The notes below the pieces were generated by a model, which had not been told where the DNA came from, did not search any database, and saw only the letters and a program-made list of their open reading frames with translations. A stretch of DNA of 33,173 nucleotides from Comamonadaceae bacterium (lineage in GTDB: Bacteria > Pseudomonadota > Gammaproteobacteria > Burkholderiales > Burkholderiaceae): contig CANCGU010000005.1 in the NCBI GenBank assembly GCA_947377705.1, positions 1 to 33,173 on the forward strand, written 5' to 3'. Below, piece by piece: positions 1 to 10,365 of the stretch. The stretch's first letter is position 1. Each line of letters starts with the position of its first letter. A program made the translations under genes and the position numbers.

Positions 1-7
1 GAGTTCT

Positions 8-883
8 TCAAGAAACGGTCAAACGCTGCCAGCCAACCCATTGGCCACCAGCGGGAATCGATATGGGGTCAAACACCTGCGCGGCTTCCACGCACAACAT
101 GCGCGCAAAGCCGTGGGCGGGCATGTCGGCCAGTGCGGCGCACTTGCCCTCGCCCGGGTTCCACACCACTGAGTTGGCCCATGAGGGGCTTTGTTCAATT
201 TGCAGCGTGCCTGTGCCGTCTTGCAGGTGCAGCGGTTTAGCCGAGGCGCTTTCACCCCATGAGTACACACGGTCAAACTCGCCATCAAAGTACAGCACCT
301 CATCGGCCACGCCGTGCACGTCGATCACAGCGTCCCACTCAGGGCGGCCACCTAGGCCACGCAACTCGGTCAGGTCGATGTCGTCCACCGCTAGGTAGGT
401 GTGCAGTGCGCCGGTGAAGTGCAATTCATTTTGCGCTTCGGTGTTGTTGACGGTCAGCGTGATGGCCAGCTGGCCGGGCGCAAGCGCCACGCGCACCACA
501 GCCACAAAGGCTTGTTGCCAAATGGCGAGTGTGTCAGGGTTGGTGCTGAGGGTGAGGTCGATGTGGGCGGCATCACCGCTGGCCATTGCCTCACCCACTG
601 TCCAGTTCATGTTGCGGGCAAAACCATGCTTGGGCAACGTACCGCGTTGGTTGAACTGGGGGAAGCACACCGGCACACCACCACGGATGGCGGATTTGCC
701 ATCCCACAGGTTATCGGGGCTTAAGAATAAACGCTCGCGGCCTTGGCTGACCCAAGACATCACATGCGCACCTTGCAGGGCCACCAGCACGGTGTCGCCG
801 CAAGGCAAGGTCAAGCGCTGGCAGTCGAGCCCTTGATAAGACTCACCGCACGCCGTGCTAACGGCGGCTTTGGCATCAGCCAT
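8..883 (-). CDS. D-hexose-6-phosphate mutarotase (YeaD-like aldose 1-epimerase family)
   Basis: This 291-aa protein belongs to the galactose-mutarotase-like fold, YeaD subgroup, which interconverts alpha and beta anomers of hexose 6-phosphates in the cytosol. Visible family signatures are GAHVMSW near residue 40, the segment [12 protein letters not shown] followed by a conserved HGFAR, a second histidine in GALHTYLAV, and the C-terminal VWNPGEGK then [12 protein letters not shown] with a conserved glutamate. I chose the ATG at 883 (MADAKAAV), which overlaps the end of hisA by 8 bp; an ATG at 916 would overlap by 41 bp. The overlap implies translational coupling to hisA, although the enzyme has no role in histidine synthesis. 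The stop codon is at 8-10. Family assignment is secure; the exact substrate is inferred. Confidence 0.85.
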   Translation of the reverse strand: MADAKAAVSTACGESYQGLDCQRLTLPCGDTVLVALQGAHVMSWVSQGRERLFLSPDNLWDGKSAIRGGVPVCFPQFNQRGTLPKHGFARNMNWTVGEAMASGDAAHIDLTLSTNPDTLAIWQQAFVAVVRVALAPGQLAITLTVNNTEAQNELHFTGALHTYLAVDDIDLTELRGLGGRPEWDAVIDVHGVADEVLYFDGEFDRVYSWGESASAKPLHLQDGTGTLQIEQSPSWANSVVWNPGEGKCAALADMPAHGFARMLCVEAAQVFDPISIPAGGQWVGWQRLTVS

Positions 884-1616
884 TGAGTTGGTCGGCGCGG
901 GCTTGGGCTTTTTCAAAGTCCAAATCGCCGCTGTAAATGGCGCGACCGCAGATCACACCTTCCACGCCCTCATCTTCCACGGCGCACAACTGTTCGATGT
1001 CCGCCATGTTGGACAAACCGCCAGAAGCGATGATCGGGATAGACACGGCTTGTGCCAATTTGACCGTGGCTTCGATGTTGATGCCACTGAGCATGCCATC
1101 GCGACCGATGTCGGTGTAGATGATGGACTCCACGCCATAGTCTTCAAACTTTTTGCCGAGGTCCGCCACTTCGTGGCCCGTGAGCTTGCTCCAACCGTCG
1201 GTGGCCACTTTGCCATCTTTGGCATCGAGCCCGACGATGATGTGGCCGCCAAAGGCGCTACACGCATCGCGCAAGAAGCCGGGGTTCTTCACGGCAGCGG
1301 TGCCAATGATGACGTAGCGCAAGCCTGCGTCGATGTATTTTTCAATCGTGTCGAGATCGCGAATGCCGCCACCCAACTGCACGGGAATGTCGTGGCCCAC
1401 GGCTTTCAAAATGGCTTTGATGGCTGCTTTGTTTTGTGGCGTACCGGCGAAAGCGCCGTTCAAGTCCACCAAATGCAGGCGACGTGCGCCTTTGGCCACC
1501 CAATTGAGCGCCATTTGCGCTGGGTCTTCACCGAAGGTGGTGGATTGCTCCATGTCACCTTGTTTGAGGCGCACGCAATGTCCGTCTTTGAGGTCGATGG
1601 CGGGTATTAAATACAT
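876..1616 (-). CDS. hisA: HisA, phosphoribosylformimino-5-aminoimidazole carboxamide ribotide isomerase
   Basis: A 246-aa (beta/alpha)8-barrel enzyme that isomerises ProFAR to PRFAR, the fourth step of histidine biosynthesis. The N-terminus reads IPAIDLKDG, with the catalytic Asp at residue 8; the second catalytic Asp is in VGLDAKDG (about residue 131). Phosphate-binding motifs LGGGIRD (about 81-87) and TDIGRDGM (about 168-175) are intact. It starts 15 bp after hisH and its 3' end overlaps the mutarotase gene. In most relatives hisF follows hisA directly; here the next gene is the mutarotase, and hisF/hisI are not in the window. Confidence 0.97.
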   Translation of the reverse strand: MYLIPAIDLKDGHCVRLKQGDMEQSTTFGEDPAQMALNWVAKGARRLHLVDLNGAFAGTPQNKAAIKAILKAVGHDIPVQLGGGIRDLDTIEKYIDAGLRYVIIGTAAVKNPGFLRDACSAFGGHIIVGLDAKDGKVATDGWSKLTGHEVADLGKKFEDYGVESIIYTDIGRDGMLSGINIEATVKLAQAVSIPIIASGGLSNMADIEQLCAVEDEGVEGVICGRAIYSGDLDFEKAQARADQLNG

Positions 1617-1631
1617 GATGGCGTTAAAAGT

Positions 1632-2291
1632 TCAAGGGTTCCAGTGCAGAAAGTTGCGGTACAGGGCCAAGCCATGCGCCGCGCTTTTTTCCGGGTGAAA
1701 TTGTGTCGCAAAAATGTTGTCGCGCGCCACAGCGCATGTAAAAAGGCCGCCGTAGTCGGTTTGGGCCGCGCTGTGCTCTGGGTTCGCAGGGCGGGCGTAG
1801 AAACTGTGGACGAAATAGAAGTAGCTGCCCCCATTCTCTGAGGGCACATCGGTCCACATGAAGTGGGGACGTGTGGGCTGCACTTGGTTCCAGCCCATTT
1901 GCGGCACTTTGAAGCGGCTGCCATCAGGTTGTGTGCGACCCGCCAAATCAAACTTCACCACCTCGCCAGGAATCAGGCCTAAGCCGGGCGTGTCGCCCTC
2001 AGCGCTATGGTCCAGCATCATTTGCATGCCCACGCACACACCAAACAAGGGCTTTTTATGGGCCGCGTCCATCACCGCGTCCAACATGCCGGACTCGCGC
2101 AACTCGCGCATGCAGTCAGGCATCGCCCCTTGGCCGGGTAAGACCACGCGGTGTGCGTCACGCACCACCTGCGGGTCAGAGGTGACCACCACTTCAGCGT
2201 GATCAACCAAGGAAGCAGCGTGGATGACCGCCTGCGCCACCGAGCGCAGGTTGCCCATGCCGTAATCAACGACAGCGACTTTGTTATTCAT
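1632..2291 (-). CDS. hisH: HisH, glutamine amidotransferase subunit of imidazole glycerol phosphate synthase
   Basis: A 219-aa class I (triad) glutamine amidotransferase that supplies ammonia to HisF, making IGP and AICAR. The N-terminus [14 protein letters not shown] is diagnostic. The nucleophile Cys86 sits in [10 protein letters not shown] and the His/Glu pair in [13 protein letters not shown] near the C-terminus. It lies 12 bp downstream of hisB and 15 bp upstream of hisA on the same strand. Its partner HisF is not in the window and is presumably beyond the left edge or elsewhere. Confidence 0.97.
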   Translation of the reverse strand: MNNKVAVVDYGMGNLRSVAQAVIHAASLVDHAEVVVTSDPQVVRDAHRVVLPGQGAMPDCMRELRESGMLDAVMDAAHKKPLFGVCVGMQMMLDHSAEGDTPGLGLIPGEVVKFDLAGRTQPDGSRFKVPQMGWNQVQPTRPHFMWTDVPSENGGSYFYFVHSFYARPANPEHSAAQTDYGGLFTCAVARDNIFATQFHPEKSAAHGLALYRNFLHWNP

Positions 2292-2303
2292 ACGCGCGAG
2301 GGA

Positions 2304-2909
2304 TCACAGGCTTCCCTTGGTGGATGGAATCATGCCGGCTGAGCGGGGGTCAAGTTCGAGTGCCGCACGCAAGGCCCGAGCAAAGGCTTTGAAAACGGTC
2401 TCGGCTTGGTGATGCGCGTTTTCGCCGCGCAAGTTGTCGATGTGCAAGGTCACGAAGGCGTGGTTCACAAAGCCTTGGAAAAACTCAAACGCCAGCTGGC
2501 TGTCGAACTCGCCAATCATGCCGCTCTTAAACGGCACATGCATGATGAGGCCGGGGCGACCCGAGAAGTCCACCACCACGCGGCTGAGTGCTTCGTCGAG
2601 TGGCACATAGGCGTGGCCGTAGCGGCGAATGCCTTTTTTGTCGCCCACGGCTTTGGCAAACGCTTGACCCAAGGTGATGCCCACGTCTTCCACCGTGTGG
2701 TGGCCATCGATGTGCAAATCGCCCTTGGCTTGGATGTCGAGGTCAATCAAGCCATGACGCGCGATTTGGTCGAGCATGTGGTCAAAAAAACCAATGCCAG
2801 TTGAGAGCTTGGATTGGCCCGTGCCGTCGAGGTTGATCTTGACGGTAATTTGGGTCTCGGCCGTGTTGCGGCTGACTTCAGCAGTACGTGGTGCTGTTTG
2901 GGATGTCAT
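2304..2909 (-). CDS. hisB: HisB, imidazoleglycerol-phosphate dehydratase
   Basis: A 201-aa monofunctional IGP dehydratase, lacking the histidinol-phosphatase domain fused to it in enterobacteria. The metal-binding motifs [13 protein letters not shown] and [13 protein letters not shown] are present, as are the duplicate motifs [13 protein letters not shown] and [14 protein letters not shown]. The start overlaps the end of hisC by 4 bp (ATGA-type junction), as expected for a tightly coupled operon. The histidinol phosphatase needed for the pathway is not encoded in this window. Confidence 0.97.
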   Translation of the reverse strand: MTSQTAPRTAEVSRNTAETQITVKINLDGTGQSKLSTGIGFFDHMLDQIARHGLIDLDIQAKGDLHIDGHHTVEDVGITLGQAFAKAVGDKKGIRRYGHAYVPLDEALSRVVVDFSGRPGLIMHVPFKSGMIGEFDSQLAFEFFQGFVNHAFVTLHIDNLRGENAHHQAETVFKAFARALRAALELDPRSAGMIPSTKGSL

Positions 2910-4060
2910 GTCGTGACTTTCGATGAAGAGAGAGCGGCTTGCAGGGCAGCCAAGAGTTGTTTGTTCTCGTCGGGCGTGCCGATGGTCAAACGCAAGCAGT
3001 TGGCCAGCAATGGGTGCATTTTAGAAACGTTCTTCACCAGCACTTTGTGGGCCTTGAGCACCTCAAAAGCGCGGTTGGCGGCCTCAATATCTGTGTCCTT
3101 GTCGCCGTTGAATCGCAGCACCATCATGTTGGCTTCGCTGGGGTAGGGCGTCACGCCTGCCATTTGCTGCAAGGCCTTGAACAAAGCATCACGCTCGGCG
3201 CGAATGACAGCGGCTTGTTGGGCGAACACCTCGGTGTGCTCTAGGGCAAACAAGGCACATTCGGCGTTGAGCACGCTCACGTTGTACGGCGGGCGCAGTT
3301 TGTCGACTTCGTTGATCAAGGCCACAGGGGCAATCATGTACCCCAAGCGAATGCCGGCCAATCCAAACTTAGACAAGGTGCGCATCAACAACACATGGGC
3401 GTTGGCCGCAGGGTGTTGGCGAATTTCATCGAGCCAGCTTTTGCTGGAGAACGGCTGATACGCCTCGTCCATCACCACCAAACCGCCATAAGCGCTGACC
3501 TGCGTGATGAGGCGGCGAATGGTGTCGGCGTCCCACAAATTGGCGGTGGGGTTGTTGGGGTACGCGATATAAACAATGGCGGGCTCGTGCTGCGCGATGG
3601 CGGCAGACATGGCTACTTCGTCCAGCTCAAAGTCTGCTTTGAGCGGCACAGGTATGTATTGCAAACCTTGCAACTGCGCACTCATCCCGTACATCACAAA
3701 GCCGGGCTCTGGCGCGACGACTTTGGCGCGATCTTGAGCGCCGGGGACGGCGCAAGCTTGTGACAACAAAGAAATCAGTTCGTCCGAACCGTTGCCCAAC
3801 ATCAGGCCTAAGCCTGCGGGCAAATCAACGTATGTCGCCAGCGCATTCTTCAAGTCGTCGATGCGCGCGCCGGGGTAACGGTTGACGTCCACCACGCCCA
3901 AACGCGCGCCGAGTTGGGCTTGCAATTCGGGCGAGAGGGTGAATGGGTTTTCCATCGCATCAAGCTTGACCATGCCCACCGAATGCTGCACGGCATAGGC
4001 GTGCATGGCTTGCACGTCGGGACGAATGAAACGCAAGGCCTTGTTTGTGGGTTGCGTCAT
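2906..4060 (-). CDS. hisC: HisC, histidinol-phosphate aminotransferase
   Basis: A 384-aa PLP-dependent class I/II aminotransferase that converts imidazole acetol phosphate to histidinol phosphate. The N-terminal substrate region KLDAMENPF, the YPNNPT motif (about 167-172), VMDEAY with the cofactor-contacting Asp198, and the Schiff-base Lys231 in [15 protein letters not shown] are all present. It starts one base after the hisD stop codon and overlaps hisB by 4 bp. Length and motifs are normal for the family. Confidence 0.97.
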   Translation of the reverse strand: MTQPTNKALRFIRPDVQAMHAYAVQHSVGMVKLDAMENPFTLSPELQAQLGARLGVVDVNRYPGARIDDLKNALATYVDLPAGLGLMLGNGSDELISLLSQACAVPGAQDRAKVVAPEPGFVMYGMSAQLQGLQYIPVPLKADFELDEVAMSAAIAQHEPAIVYIAYPNNPTANLWDADTIRRLITQVSAYGGLVVMDEAYQPFSSKSWLDEIRQHPAANAHVLLMRTLSKFGLAGIRLGYMIAPVALINEVDKLRPPYNVSVLNAECALFALEHTEVFAQQAAVIRAERDALFKALQQMAGVTPYPSEANMMVLRFNGDKDTDIEAANRAFEVLKAHKVLVKNVSKMHPLLANCLRLTIGTPDENKQLLAALQAALSSSKVTT

Positions 4061-4061
4061 G

Positions 4062-5375
4062 TCAGTCTTTCTTCAAACGAAACTCGGCTGCCATGGCGTG
4101 GGCTTGCAAGCCTTCGCCATAGGCCAACACTGCCGCAATCTTGCCCAGCGTTTGTGCGCCCTGCTCACTCACCTCGATCAAGCTGCTGCGCTTTTGGAAG
4201 TCGTACACGCCCAAGGGCGAGCTGAAACGCGCCGTGCCACTGGTGGGCAACACATGGTTGGGGCCGGCACAGTAGTCACCCAAGCTTTCGCTGGTGAACG
4301 CGCCCAAGAAGATGGCGCCTGCGTGCTTGAGCAATGGCTCCCACTTGTGCGGCTCATTGCTCGACACTTCTAAGTGTTCAGGCGCAATGCGGTTGCTGAT
4401 GGCGCAGGCTTCTTCCATGCAGCGGGTGTGGATGAGCACACCACGGCCATTGAGGGACTTTTCGATGATGTCCTTGCGCGGCATTTGCGGTAGCAAGCGT
4501 TCAATCTCGGCTTGCACGCGTTCGATGTACGCGGCGTCGGGGCAGAGCAACACGCTTTGCGCCAGCTCGTCGTGCTCGGCTTGGCTGAACAAATCCATGG
4601 CCACCCAGTCGGCGGGCGTGGAGCCATCGGCCAACACCAAAATTTCGCTGGGGCCCGCAATCATGTCGATGCCCACCGTGCCAAACACGCGGCGCTTGGC
4701 CGCGGCCACATAGGCGTTGCCGGGGCCGGTGATTTTGTCGACCGCTGGCACCGTGGCTGTGCCATAGGCCAAGGCAGCCACAGCTTGTGCGCCACCGATG
4801 GTGAAGGCGCGGCTCACGCCGGCCACATAGGCTGCAGCGAGTACCAATTGGTTTTTCTCACCCTTGGGTGTGGGCACCACCATGATGATTTCTTCCACGC
4901 CCGCCACATGCGCAGGAATGGCATTCATCAACACGCTGGATGGATAAGCGGCTTTGCCGCCCGGCACATAAATGCCCACGCGGTCAAGCGGCGTGACTTT
5001 TTGGCCCAGCAACGTGCCATCGGCATCGCGGTACGTCCAGCTTTCGCCACTGGCTTTCTTTTGCGCCTCGTGATAACTGCGCACGCGCGCGGCGGCGGCT
5101 TGCAAGGCCTCGCGTTGCTCGGCGGGCAAGCCATCGAACGCGGCTTTGAGTTCGGTTTGCGTCAGCTCCAACGCGGCCATGCTGTCGGCCTTCAGGCCGT
5201 CAAAGCGCTCGGTGTACGCCAGCACAGCGGCGTCGCCACGCTTTTGCACGTCGGCCAAGATGTCGGCCACGCGTTGCTCGATGGCCGCATCGGTGTCGGC
5301 AGACCAATGCAGACGCGCTTTGAAATCAGCTTCAAAGGTGGGGCTGGCGGTCGAAAGACGAAGCGGTTTGGCCAT
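4062..5375 (-). CDS. hisD: HisD, histidinol dehydrogenase
   Basis: A 437-aa zinc-dependent NAD enzyme catalysing the last two oxidations, from histidinol to histidine. The signature region [13 protein letters not shown] followed by [15 protein letters not shown] is intact, and the catalytic Glu-His pair lies in [10 protein letters not shown] placed the start at the ATG at 5375 (MAKPLRLS), because the family begins here and the upstream in-frame extension would run into hisG. The gap to hisG is 25 bp. Confidence 0.96.
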   Translation of the reverse strand: MAKPLRLSTASPTFEADFKARLHWSADTDAAIEQRVADILADVQKRGDAAVLAYTERFDGLKADSMAALELTQTELKAAFDGLPAEQREALQAAAARVRSYHEAQKKASGESWTYRDADGTLLGQKVTPLDRVGIYVPGGKAAYPSSVLMNAIPAHVAGVEEIIMVVPTPKGEKNQLVLAAAYVAGVSRAFTIGGAQAVAALAYGTATVPAVDKITGPGNAYVAAAKRRVFGTVGIDMIAGPSEILVLADGSTPADWVAMDLFSQAEHDELAQSVLLCPDAAYIERVQAEIERLLPQMPRKDIIEKSLNGRGVLIHTRCMEEACAISNRIAPEHLEVSSNEPHKWEPLLKHAGAIFLGAFTSESLGDYCAGPNHVLPTSGTARFSSPLGVYDFQKRSSLIEVSEQGAQTLGKIAAVLAYGEGLQAHAMAAEFRLKKD

Positions 5376-5400
5376 CTGGTGTACGTGTGTGGTGAAAGGT

Positions 5401-6069
5401 TTATTTGCCAGCCGACAAAGCGGCAGAGAAAGCATCGATGATGCGGCGAATGTCGGCCTGCTTCATCTTGAGCGCAGCTTGGTTGACCACCAAGCGCGAA
5501 CTGATATCCATGATGCGCTCAACTTCCACCAAGTGGTTGGCTTTGAGCGTGTTGCCGGTCGACACCAAGTCCACGATGGCATCGGCCAAGCCGGTGAGCG
5601 GCGCCAATTCCATCGAGCCATAGAGTTTGACCAAATCGACGTGCACGCCCTTGGTAGCGAAGAAGTCACGCGCGATGGTGGTGTACTTGGTCGCCACTTT
5701 CAGACGCGCACCTTGCTTGACCATCGCGGCATAGTCGAAGTCCGAACGCACGGCCACGCTCATGCGGCACTTGGCAATTTGTAAATCGAGGGGTTGGTAG
5801 AGGCCCGTGGTGGCCACGCCACCTGCTACACCACCGCCATGTTCGATGAGGGTGTCCAGACCCGTCACGCCCAAGTCAGCGCCGCCGTATTGCACGTAGG
5901 TGGGCACATCAGACGCACGCACCAACACCACGCGCACATTGGCGTGGTTGGTGGGCAAGATGAGCTTGCGCGATTTTTCTGGATCTTCTAGCACCTCAAT
6001 GCCTGCGGCTTTGAGCAGCGGCATGGTTTCATCAAAGATGCGGCCTTTGGAGAGCGCGAGTGTGATCAT
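5401..6069 (-). CDS. hisG: HisG, ATP phosphoribosyltransferase catalytic subunit (short form)
   Basis: A 222-aa protein catalysing the committed step of histidine synthesis, condensing ATP with PRPP. It begins [14 protein letters not shown] and carries GGADLGVTG and the PRPP-binding-type stretch [14 protein letters not shown]. The length is that of the short form, which lacks the C-terminal regulatory domain and is known to require HisZ; no hisZ is in this window. The ATG follows the murA stop codon with no intervening base (TAA then ATG), so the two genes are almost certainly co-transcribed and coupled. Confidence 0.97.
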   Translation of the reverse strand: MITLALSKGRIFDETMPLLKAAGIEVLEDPEKSRKLILPTNHANVRVVLVRASDVPTYVQYGGADLGVTGLDTLIEHGGGVAGGVATTGLYQPLDLQIAKCRMSVAVRSDFDYAAMVKQGARLKVATKYTTIARDFFATKGVHVDLVKLYGSMELAPLTGLADAIVDLVSTGNTLKANHLVEVERIMDISSRLVVNQAALKMKQADIRRIIDAFSAALSAGK

Positions 6070-7347
6070 TTATTTGACTCTTTCAATGTCAGCGCCAATG
6101 GCGCGCAGCTTGGCTTCCATCTTGTCGTAGCCGCGGTCCAAGTGGTAGATGCGGTCCACCAAAGTTTCGCCGTCGGCCACCAAGCCCGCAATCACCAGCG
6201 AGGCGGAGGCGCGCAAGTCGGTCGCCATCACGGTCGCGCCCGAGAGCTGCTTCACACCTTCGAGCACCGCCACTTTGCCGTCGATTTGGATGTGTGCGCC
6301 CAAGCGCACCAACTCGTTGACGTGCATGAAGCGGTTTTCAAAAATCGTTTCCGTTACCTTGGATGCACCCTTGGCAATCGCGTTCAACACCATGAACTGT
6401 GCCTGCATGTCGGTGGGGAAGCCTGGGTATTCGGTGGTGCGGAAGTTTTGCGCTTTGAGGCGGTCATACGCAGGCGCAGTGCCTTGGATGCGAATGCCGT
6501 CTTCGTTGGCAGTAACGATTGCACCTGCATCACGCAGCTTGTCGATGACCGCGTCCAAATGGTCGGCACGGGCGTGGCGCAAAAACACATCGCCGCCCGT
6601 GGCTGCCACGGCGCACAAGAACGTGCCAGCCTCAATGCGGTCGGCCACCACTTTGTGGGTGCAACCGTGCAAGCGTTCCACACCTTGAATGTGAATGCGG
6701 CTGGTACCGTGGCCTTCAATCTTGGCGCCCATGGCAATCAGCATTTCGGCCAAGTCTGGAATCTCTGGCTCTTGGGCGGCGTTTTCCAACACGGTTTCAC
6801 CGTCGGCCAAAGCCGCCGCCATGAGGAAGTTTTCGGTGCCAGTGACGGTGACCATGTCGGTGGCAATGCGTGCGCCTTTGAGGCGTGTGCGCCCCGCCCC
6901 CAACTTGGCCACCATGTAGCCGTGCTCAACGTCAATCTCAGCACCCATGGCTTGCAAGCCTTTCAAGTGCTGGTCCACAGGGCGCGAGCCAATGGCGCAA
7001 CCGCCGGGCAACGACACTTTGGCGTGGCCAAAACGGGCCAACAAGGGGCCCAGTGCCAACACCGAAGCACGCATGGTTTTCACCAACTCGTAAGGGGCTT
7101 CGGGGTTGTTCAAACCGCCCGCGTCTAAGCTGACCGTGCCGTCGTCTGCGCGCTCGGCTGTCACACCCATGTTGCGGATGAGCTTGAGCATGGTGGCCAC
7201 GTCTTGCAACTGCGGCACGTTTTGCAGCGTGACAGGCTGGTCTGTGAGCAAAGCCGCACACAGCTCGGGCAAGGCCGCGTTTTTAGCGCCAGAAATCAGC
7301 ACCTCGCCATTGAGGGTACGGCCGCCGCGAACGAGTAATTTATCCAT
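6070..7347 (-). CDS. murA: MurA, UDP-N-acetylglucosamine 1-carboxyvinyltransferase
   Basis: A 425-aa cytosolic enzyme that transfers enolpyruvate from PEP to UDP-GlcNAc, the first committed step of peptidoglycan precursor synthesis. The N-terminal SGAKNAALP and the active-site loop [16 protein letters not shown] are present; Cys117 is the residue attacked by fosfomycin in this family. The end [18 protein letters not shown] is also typical. It starts 8 bp after ibaG and abuts hisG. The order mla-ibaG-murA is also seen in enterobacteria. Confidence 0.98.
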   Translation of the reverse strand: MDKLLVRGGRTLNGEVLISGAKNAALPELCAALLTDQPVTLQNVPQLQDVATMLKLIRNMGVTAERADDGTVSLDAGGLNNPEAPYELVKTMRASVLALGPLLARFGHAKVSLPGGCAIGSRPVDQHLKGLQAMGAEIDVEHGYMVAKLGAGRTRLKGARIATDMVTVTGTENFLMAAALADGETVLENAAQEPEIPDLAEMLIAMGAKIEGHGTSRIHIQGVERLHGCTHKVVADRIEAGTFLCAVAATGGDVFLRHARADHLDAVIDKLRDAGAIVTANEDGIRIQGTAPAYDRLKAQNFRTTEYPGFPTDMQAQFMVLNAIAKGASKVTETIFENRFMHVNELVRLGAHIQIDGKVAVLEGVKQLSGATVMATDLRASASLVIAGLVADGETLVDRIYHLDRGYDKMEAKLRAIGADIERVK

Positions 7348-7355
7348 AGGGGTTC

Positions 7356-7601
7356 TTAAGCTTTAGGAGCAGCTTGCCACTCGGCAGGCGTGTAGGTTTT
7401 CATGGACAAAGCATGCACCTCGTCGGTTTTCATTTTCTCGCCCAAGGTGGCGTACACGCGCTGGTGGCGCTGAATGAGGCGTTTGCCCTCAAATTCGGCC
7501 GACACCAACGTGGCATACCAATGACGGCCATCGCCCTCGACGTGCAAATGCTCGCAAGGCAGGCCTGCGGCGATGATGGCTTGTAGTTCTTGTGCAGTCA
7601 T
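7356..7601 (-). CDS. ibaG: IbaG, BolA-family protein
   Basis: An 81-aa BolA-family protein; in enterobacteria the gene between mlaB and murA is ibaG (yrbA). Family hallmarks are the core [18 protein letters not shown], the helix with [13 protein letters not shown], and the conserved C-terminal [16 protein letters not shown]. BolA proteins usually work with monothiol glutaredoxins in iron-sulfur handling, with links to acid and envelope stress. I chose the ATG at 7601 (MTAQELQA), 10 bp after the permease gene; a longer N-terminus would overlap that gene and add Cys-rich residues unlike the family. Confidence 0.9.
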   Translation of the reverse strand: MTAQELQAIIAAGLPCEHLHVEGDGRHWYATLVSAEFEGKRLIQRHQRVYATLGEKMKTDEVHALSMKTYTPAEWQAAPKA

Positions 7602-7611
7602 TGATAAATCT

Positions 7612-8394
7612 TCATCCTCGAATCTTGTAACCTGTGCGCAGCAAGTGCAGTGCAATCGTTGCAACCGCCAACAAGCAAACGCCCACCACGCCCAAACTCA
7701 ACCAAGGCGACACATCGCTCTGGCCAAAGAAGCCAAAGCGGAAACCGTCAATCATGTAAAAGAACGGGTTGAGATGGCTCACGGTTTGCCAAAAGCTCGG
7801 CAGTGAGTGGATGGAATAAAACACGCCGCTCAAAAACGTCATCGGCATGATGATGAAGTTTTGAAAAGCCGCCATTTGGTCAAACTTGTCAGCCCACAAG
7901 CCCGCGATCAAACCCAGCGAGCCAAGCATCAGGGCCCCCAACACCGCAAAGGTGATGACCCACACAGGCTGCGCGGGCATGAGGGAAAAATTCAGCACCG
8001 ACGACTGCCACACAAACAACACGCCCGCCAGCAACACACCTGCGCCCACCAGCAAGCCGCGCACCATGGCCGACAGCGCATAGGCAAAAAACCAGCTCCA
8101 GTGCGACAAGGGCGTGAGCAGCAAGAACACCAAATTGCCCATGATTTTGCTTTGCACCATGGACGACGAACTGTTGGCAAACGCGTTTTGCAACACGCTC
8201 ATCATCACCAGCCCTGGGATCAAGAATGCGGTGTAGCTCACGCCTTCGTACACCTGCACATGTGCTTCAAGCACATGGCCAAAAATCATCAAGTACATCA
8301 CCGCCGTGAGCACCGGGGCCGCCACAGTTTGGAAACTGACTTTCCAAAAACGCAGCACCTCTTTGTAAAACAGCATGGTCCAGCCGGTCATCAT
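7612..8394 (-). CDS. ABC-2 type transporter permease (YadH-like)
   Basis: A 260-aa integral membrane protein of the ABC-2 permease family with about six hydrophobic segments. The C-terminal half carries the family motif PMTFLSGVFYSIHSLP followed by LNPFFYMIDGFRFGFFG, typical of YadH/NodJ-like permeases. It overlaps the upstream ATPase gene by 4 bp (ATGA), so the two form one exporter in the inner membrane. The substrate cannot be read from sequence. The position inside the mla-ibaG-murA run suggests an envelope role, but that is inference. Confidence 0.9.
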   Translation of the reverse strand: MMTGWTMLFYKEVLRFWKVSFQTVAAPVLTAVMYLMIFGHVLEAHVQVYEGVSYTAFLIPGLVMMSVLQNAFANSSSSMVQSKIMGNLVFLLLTPLSHWSWFFAYALSAMVRGLLVGAGVLLAGVLFVWQSSVLNFSLMPAQPVWVITFAVLGALMLGSLGLIAGLWADKFDQMAAFQNFIIMPMTFLSGVFYSIHSLPSFWQTVSHLNPFFYMIDGFRFGFFGQSDVSPWLSLGVVGVCLLAVATIALHLLRTGYKIRG

Positions 8395-9308
8395 GGTTGG
8401 CTTTCTGTGTGCTTGTGCATCACGTCGAGGAAAACATCCTCTAGGTCGGCTTTTCGGATTTCAACGTCTTGCGCGTGCAAGCCCGCTTCACGCACGGCCG
8501 CGAGGTAGCGCTCGATCTCCAGCGCGTCATTGGCTGGAAACTGCACAATGCGGCCCGTCACGCGTGCATTCACAGCCAACGCGGGAGGCAACTCGGCATC
8601 CAATTTGAAGCGCAGCACATTGCTCGATGCAGCTTTGAGCAACTCGGTGGTGCTGTCGAGCGCCACCACTTTCCCGTTTTTCAACATGGCAATGCGGCAA
8701 CACAACGCTTCAGCCTCTTCCAGGTAATGTGTGGTCAGCAGCACGGTGCTGCCCTCGCGGTTGAGCTTGGCAATGAACTGCCACAAGGTTTGGCGCAGCT
8801 CCACATCCACACCAGCTGTGGGCTCGTCAAGCACGATGACAGGCGGCTTGTGAACCAAAGCCTGCGCCACCAACATGCGGCGCTTCATGCCACCTGAGAG
8901 TTGGCGCATGTTGTGGCCGGCTTTGTCGGCAAGGCCGAGGCTGTGCAGCAGCTCATCAATCCAATCGTCGTTGTGCTTGACGCCAAAGTAACCTGACTGA
9001 AACTTCAAAGCTTCACGCACGTTAAAGAACGGGTCGAACACCAGCTCCTGCGGCACCACGCCCAACATGCGACGGGCCTGGGCAGATTGGGTCGCCACAT
9101 CAACGCCGTGTACCAGCACAGAACCCGAGGTGGCTTTGGCTAAACCCGCCAAGATGCTGATGAGGGTGGTTTTGCCCGCGCCATTGGGGCCTAAGAGGCC
9201 AAAAAACTCGCCATCTTGGATGTCAAAACGCACACCATCGAGCGCCTGAAACGGACCTCGGGCAGTTTGGAAGGTTTTGGAAACGGATTGAAAAGAAATA
9301 GCGGACAT
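8391..9308 (-). CDS. ABC transporter ATP-binding protein (YadG-like)
   Basis: A 305-aa ATPase that powers the adjacent ABC-2 permease. Walker A is GLLGPNGAGKTTLISIL, the signature is LSGGMKRRM, Walker B is VIVLDEPTAGVD, and the switch His follows in LLTTHYLEEAEAL. About 70 residues after the nucleotide-binding domain form the C-terminal extension usual in the YadG/DrrA-like subgroup. The substrate is unknown. A 74-bp gap with no convincing terminator separates it from mlaB upstream. Confidence 0.93.
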   Translation of the reverse strand: MSAISFQSVSKTFQTARGPFQALDGVRFDIQDGEFFGLLGPNGAGKTTLISILAGLAKATSGSVLVHGVDVATQSAQARRMLGVVPQELVFDPFFNVREALKFQSGYFGVKHNDDWIDELLHSLGLADKAGHNMRQLSGGMKRRMLVAQALVHKPPVIVLDEPTAGVDVELRQTLWQFIAKLNREGSTVLLTTHYLEEAEALCCRIAMLKNGKVVALDSTTELLKAASSNVLRFKLDAELPPALAVNARVTGRIVQFPANDALEIERYLAAVREAGLHAQDVEIRKADLEDVFLDVMHKHTESQP

Positions 9309-9382
9309 AAGTAGCCTTTGATTTTAAGGCTTTACCAATGCCCTGACTTGGGGGCGCCTGCGCAAGACACCTAGAACCTGTT

Positions 9383-9670
9383 TTAGTCAAACAAAGCGCT
9401 CAAACCATAAACCTGGGCCAAGGCTTGGGCGCGAGTCGGTAGGCCCGCGACGCGTAGCTGCGCGCCTTTGGCCAACACGGCACGGCGACAAGCCAAAATT
9501 ACCGCCAAAGCCGATGAGTCAAACTGGGTCAAGGCAGACGCATCCAGCACCGCCTCTGCCCCCTGGGCCAGCTGGGCGGTCAAAGACGCGGCCAAGCTGT
9601 CCGCAACGGCTTGGGCTTGCGCTTGCATCAAAACGGCAGGCAGGGCGATGGCAGCGGGCGACATGCTCAT
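9383..9670 (-). CDS. mlaB: MlaB, STAS-domain subunit of the Mla phospholipid ABC transporter
   Basis: A 95-aa single STAS-domain protein. The conserved core VLDASALTQFDSSALAVILACRR matches the STAS strand-helix region (written here by its key DSSAL residues). In the Mla complex MlaB is the cytosolic partner that binds and stabilises the ATPase MlaF. It starts 3 bp after the mlaC stop. A second ATG two codons later (9664) is an equally possible start. Sequence is short and divergent, so the call rests partly on operon position. Confidence 0.85.
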   Translation of the reverse strand: MSMSPAAIALPAVLMQAQAQAVADSLAASLTAQLAQGAEAVLDASALTQFDSSALAVILACRRAVLAKGAQLRVAGLPTRAQALAQVYGLSALFD

Positions 9671-9673
9671 GGT

Positions 9674-10318
9674 TTATTTGGATGTTCGGGCATTGGTTTT
9701 GTTGCGGTCGACCAAGCTGGCAATCAAACCATCGACGCCTTTGGCGTTGATTTCTTGAGCGAATTGACTGCGGTAGTTCTCGACCAACCAAATGCCCATC
9801 ACGTTCAAGTTGTAGACCTTCCAGCCTACGCCGTCGGCCGTTTTCTCCACACGGTAGTCCAGCTGAATCGGGTCACCTTTGCCGCGCACCTCTGTGCGAA
9901 CCAAAACTTCCTTGTCATCCGCCGCAGCGCGCAGGGGTTTGACCACAATGGTTTGGTCGTTGACTTGCCCCAAAGCACCGGCGTAAGTACGAACCAACAA
10001 AGCTTTGAACTCTTCTTGCAAGCGCTTTTGCTGCTCCGGCGTAGCCTGACGCCAGCCGGGACCGACGGCTGAGGCCGTCATGCGCAAAAAGTTGACATTC
10101 GGCATGACGCGCTGATCAACCAACACCACAATTTTGTTCACATCACCGCTGTGGATGGACTTGTCTGCCTTGATCGCCTCCAAGATATCGCCTGAAACCC
10201 GCTTGATAAACACATCGGCAGGCTCTTCCACGGCCTGCACTGTGCCCACCATGCCCAGCGCGCAAGCGGCACTCAAGGCCCAAGCAGAAAAGAGGCGACG
10301 TGACAAACAACGGTTCAT
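9674..10318 (-). CDS. mlaC: MlaC, periplasmic phospholipid-binding protein
   Basis: A 214-aa protein with an N-terminal signal peptide (MNRCLSRRLFSAWALSAACA, likely cleaved after VQA), so it is exported. The mature part has MlaC (Tol-Tol, ABC-transporter auxiliary) features: a helical region with RMTASAVGPGWRQATPEQQKRL, then YRVEKTADGVGWKVYNLNVMG and WLVENYRSQFAQ. MlaC shuttles phospholipids between MlaA in the outer membrane and MlaFEDB in the inner membrane. The start at 10318 is supported by a GGAG Shine-Dalgarno (10328-10331, 9-nt spacing); an in-frame TTG at 10333 is less likely. Confidence 0.93.
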   Translation of the reverse strand: MNRCLSRRLFSAWALSAACALGMVGTVQAVEEPADVFIKRVSGDILEAIKADKSIHSGDVNKIVVLVDQRVMPNVNFLRMTASAVGPGWRQATPEQQKRLQEEFKALLVRTYAGALGQVNDQTIVVKPLRAAADDKEVLVRTEVRGKGDPIQLDYRVEKTADGVGWKVYNLNVMGIWLVENYRSQFAQEINAKGVDGLIASLVDRNKTNARTSK

Positions 10319-10365
10319 GGTTTCAAACTCCAATGGGTTCTTTTGATGCTTAACGCGGCACTGGC

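Noticed and set aside
1..883. Apparent loss of hisF and hisI from the histidine operon
   Set aside because: The window ends 7 bp beyond the mutarotase stop, so absence cannot be distinguished from truncation by the window edge.
6142..7128. Long open frame (328 codons) on the plus strand opposite murA
   Set aside because: Shadow of a GC-rich coding gene: no family resemblance, low-complexity His/Gly/Val-rich translation, and murA is unmistakable on the other strand. The same applies to 4512-5441 (opposite hisD), 855-1610 (opposite hisA), 23822-24766 (opposite dgt) and 24917-25765 (opposite aroB).
9313..9331. Possible small hairpin (AGCCTT/AAGGCT) between mlaB and the ABC ATPase
   Set aside because: Only 6 bp of stem, no following T-tract in the minus direction, and it overlaps the ATPase translation-initiation region; too weak for a terminator.
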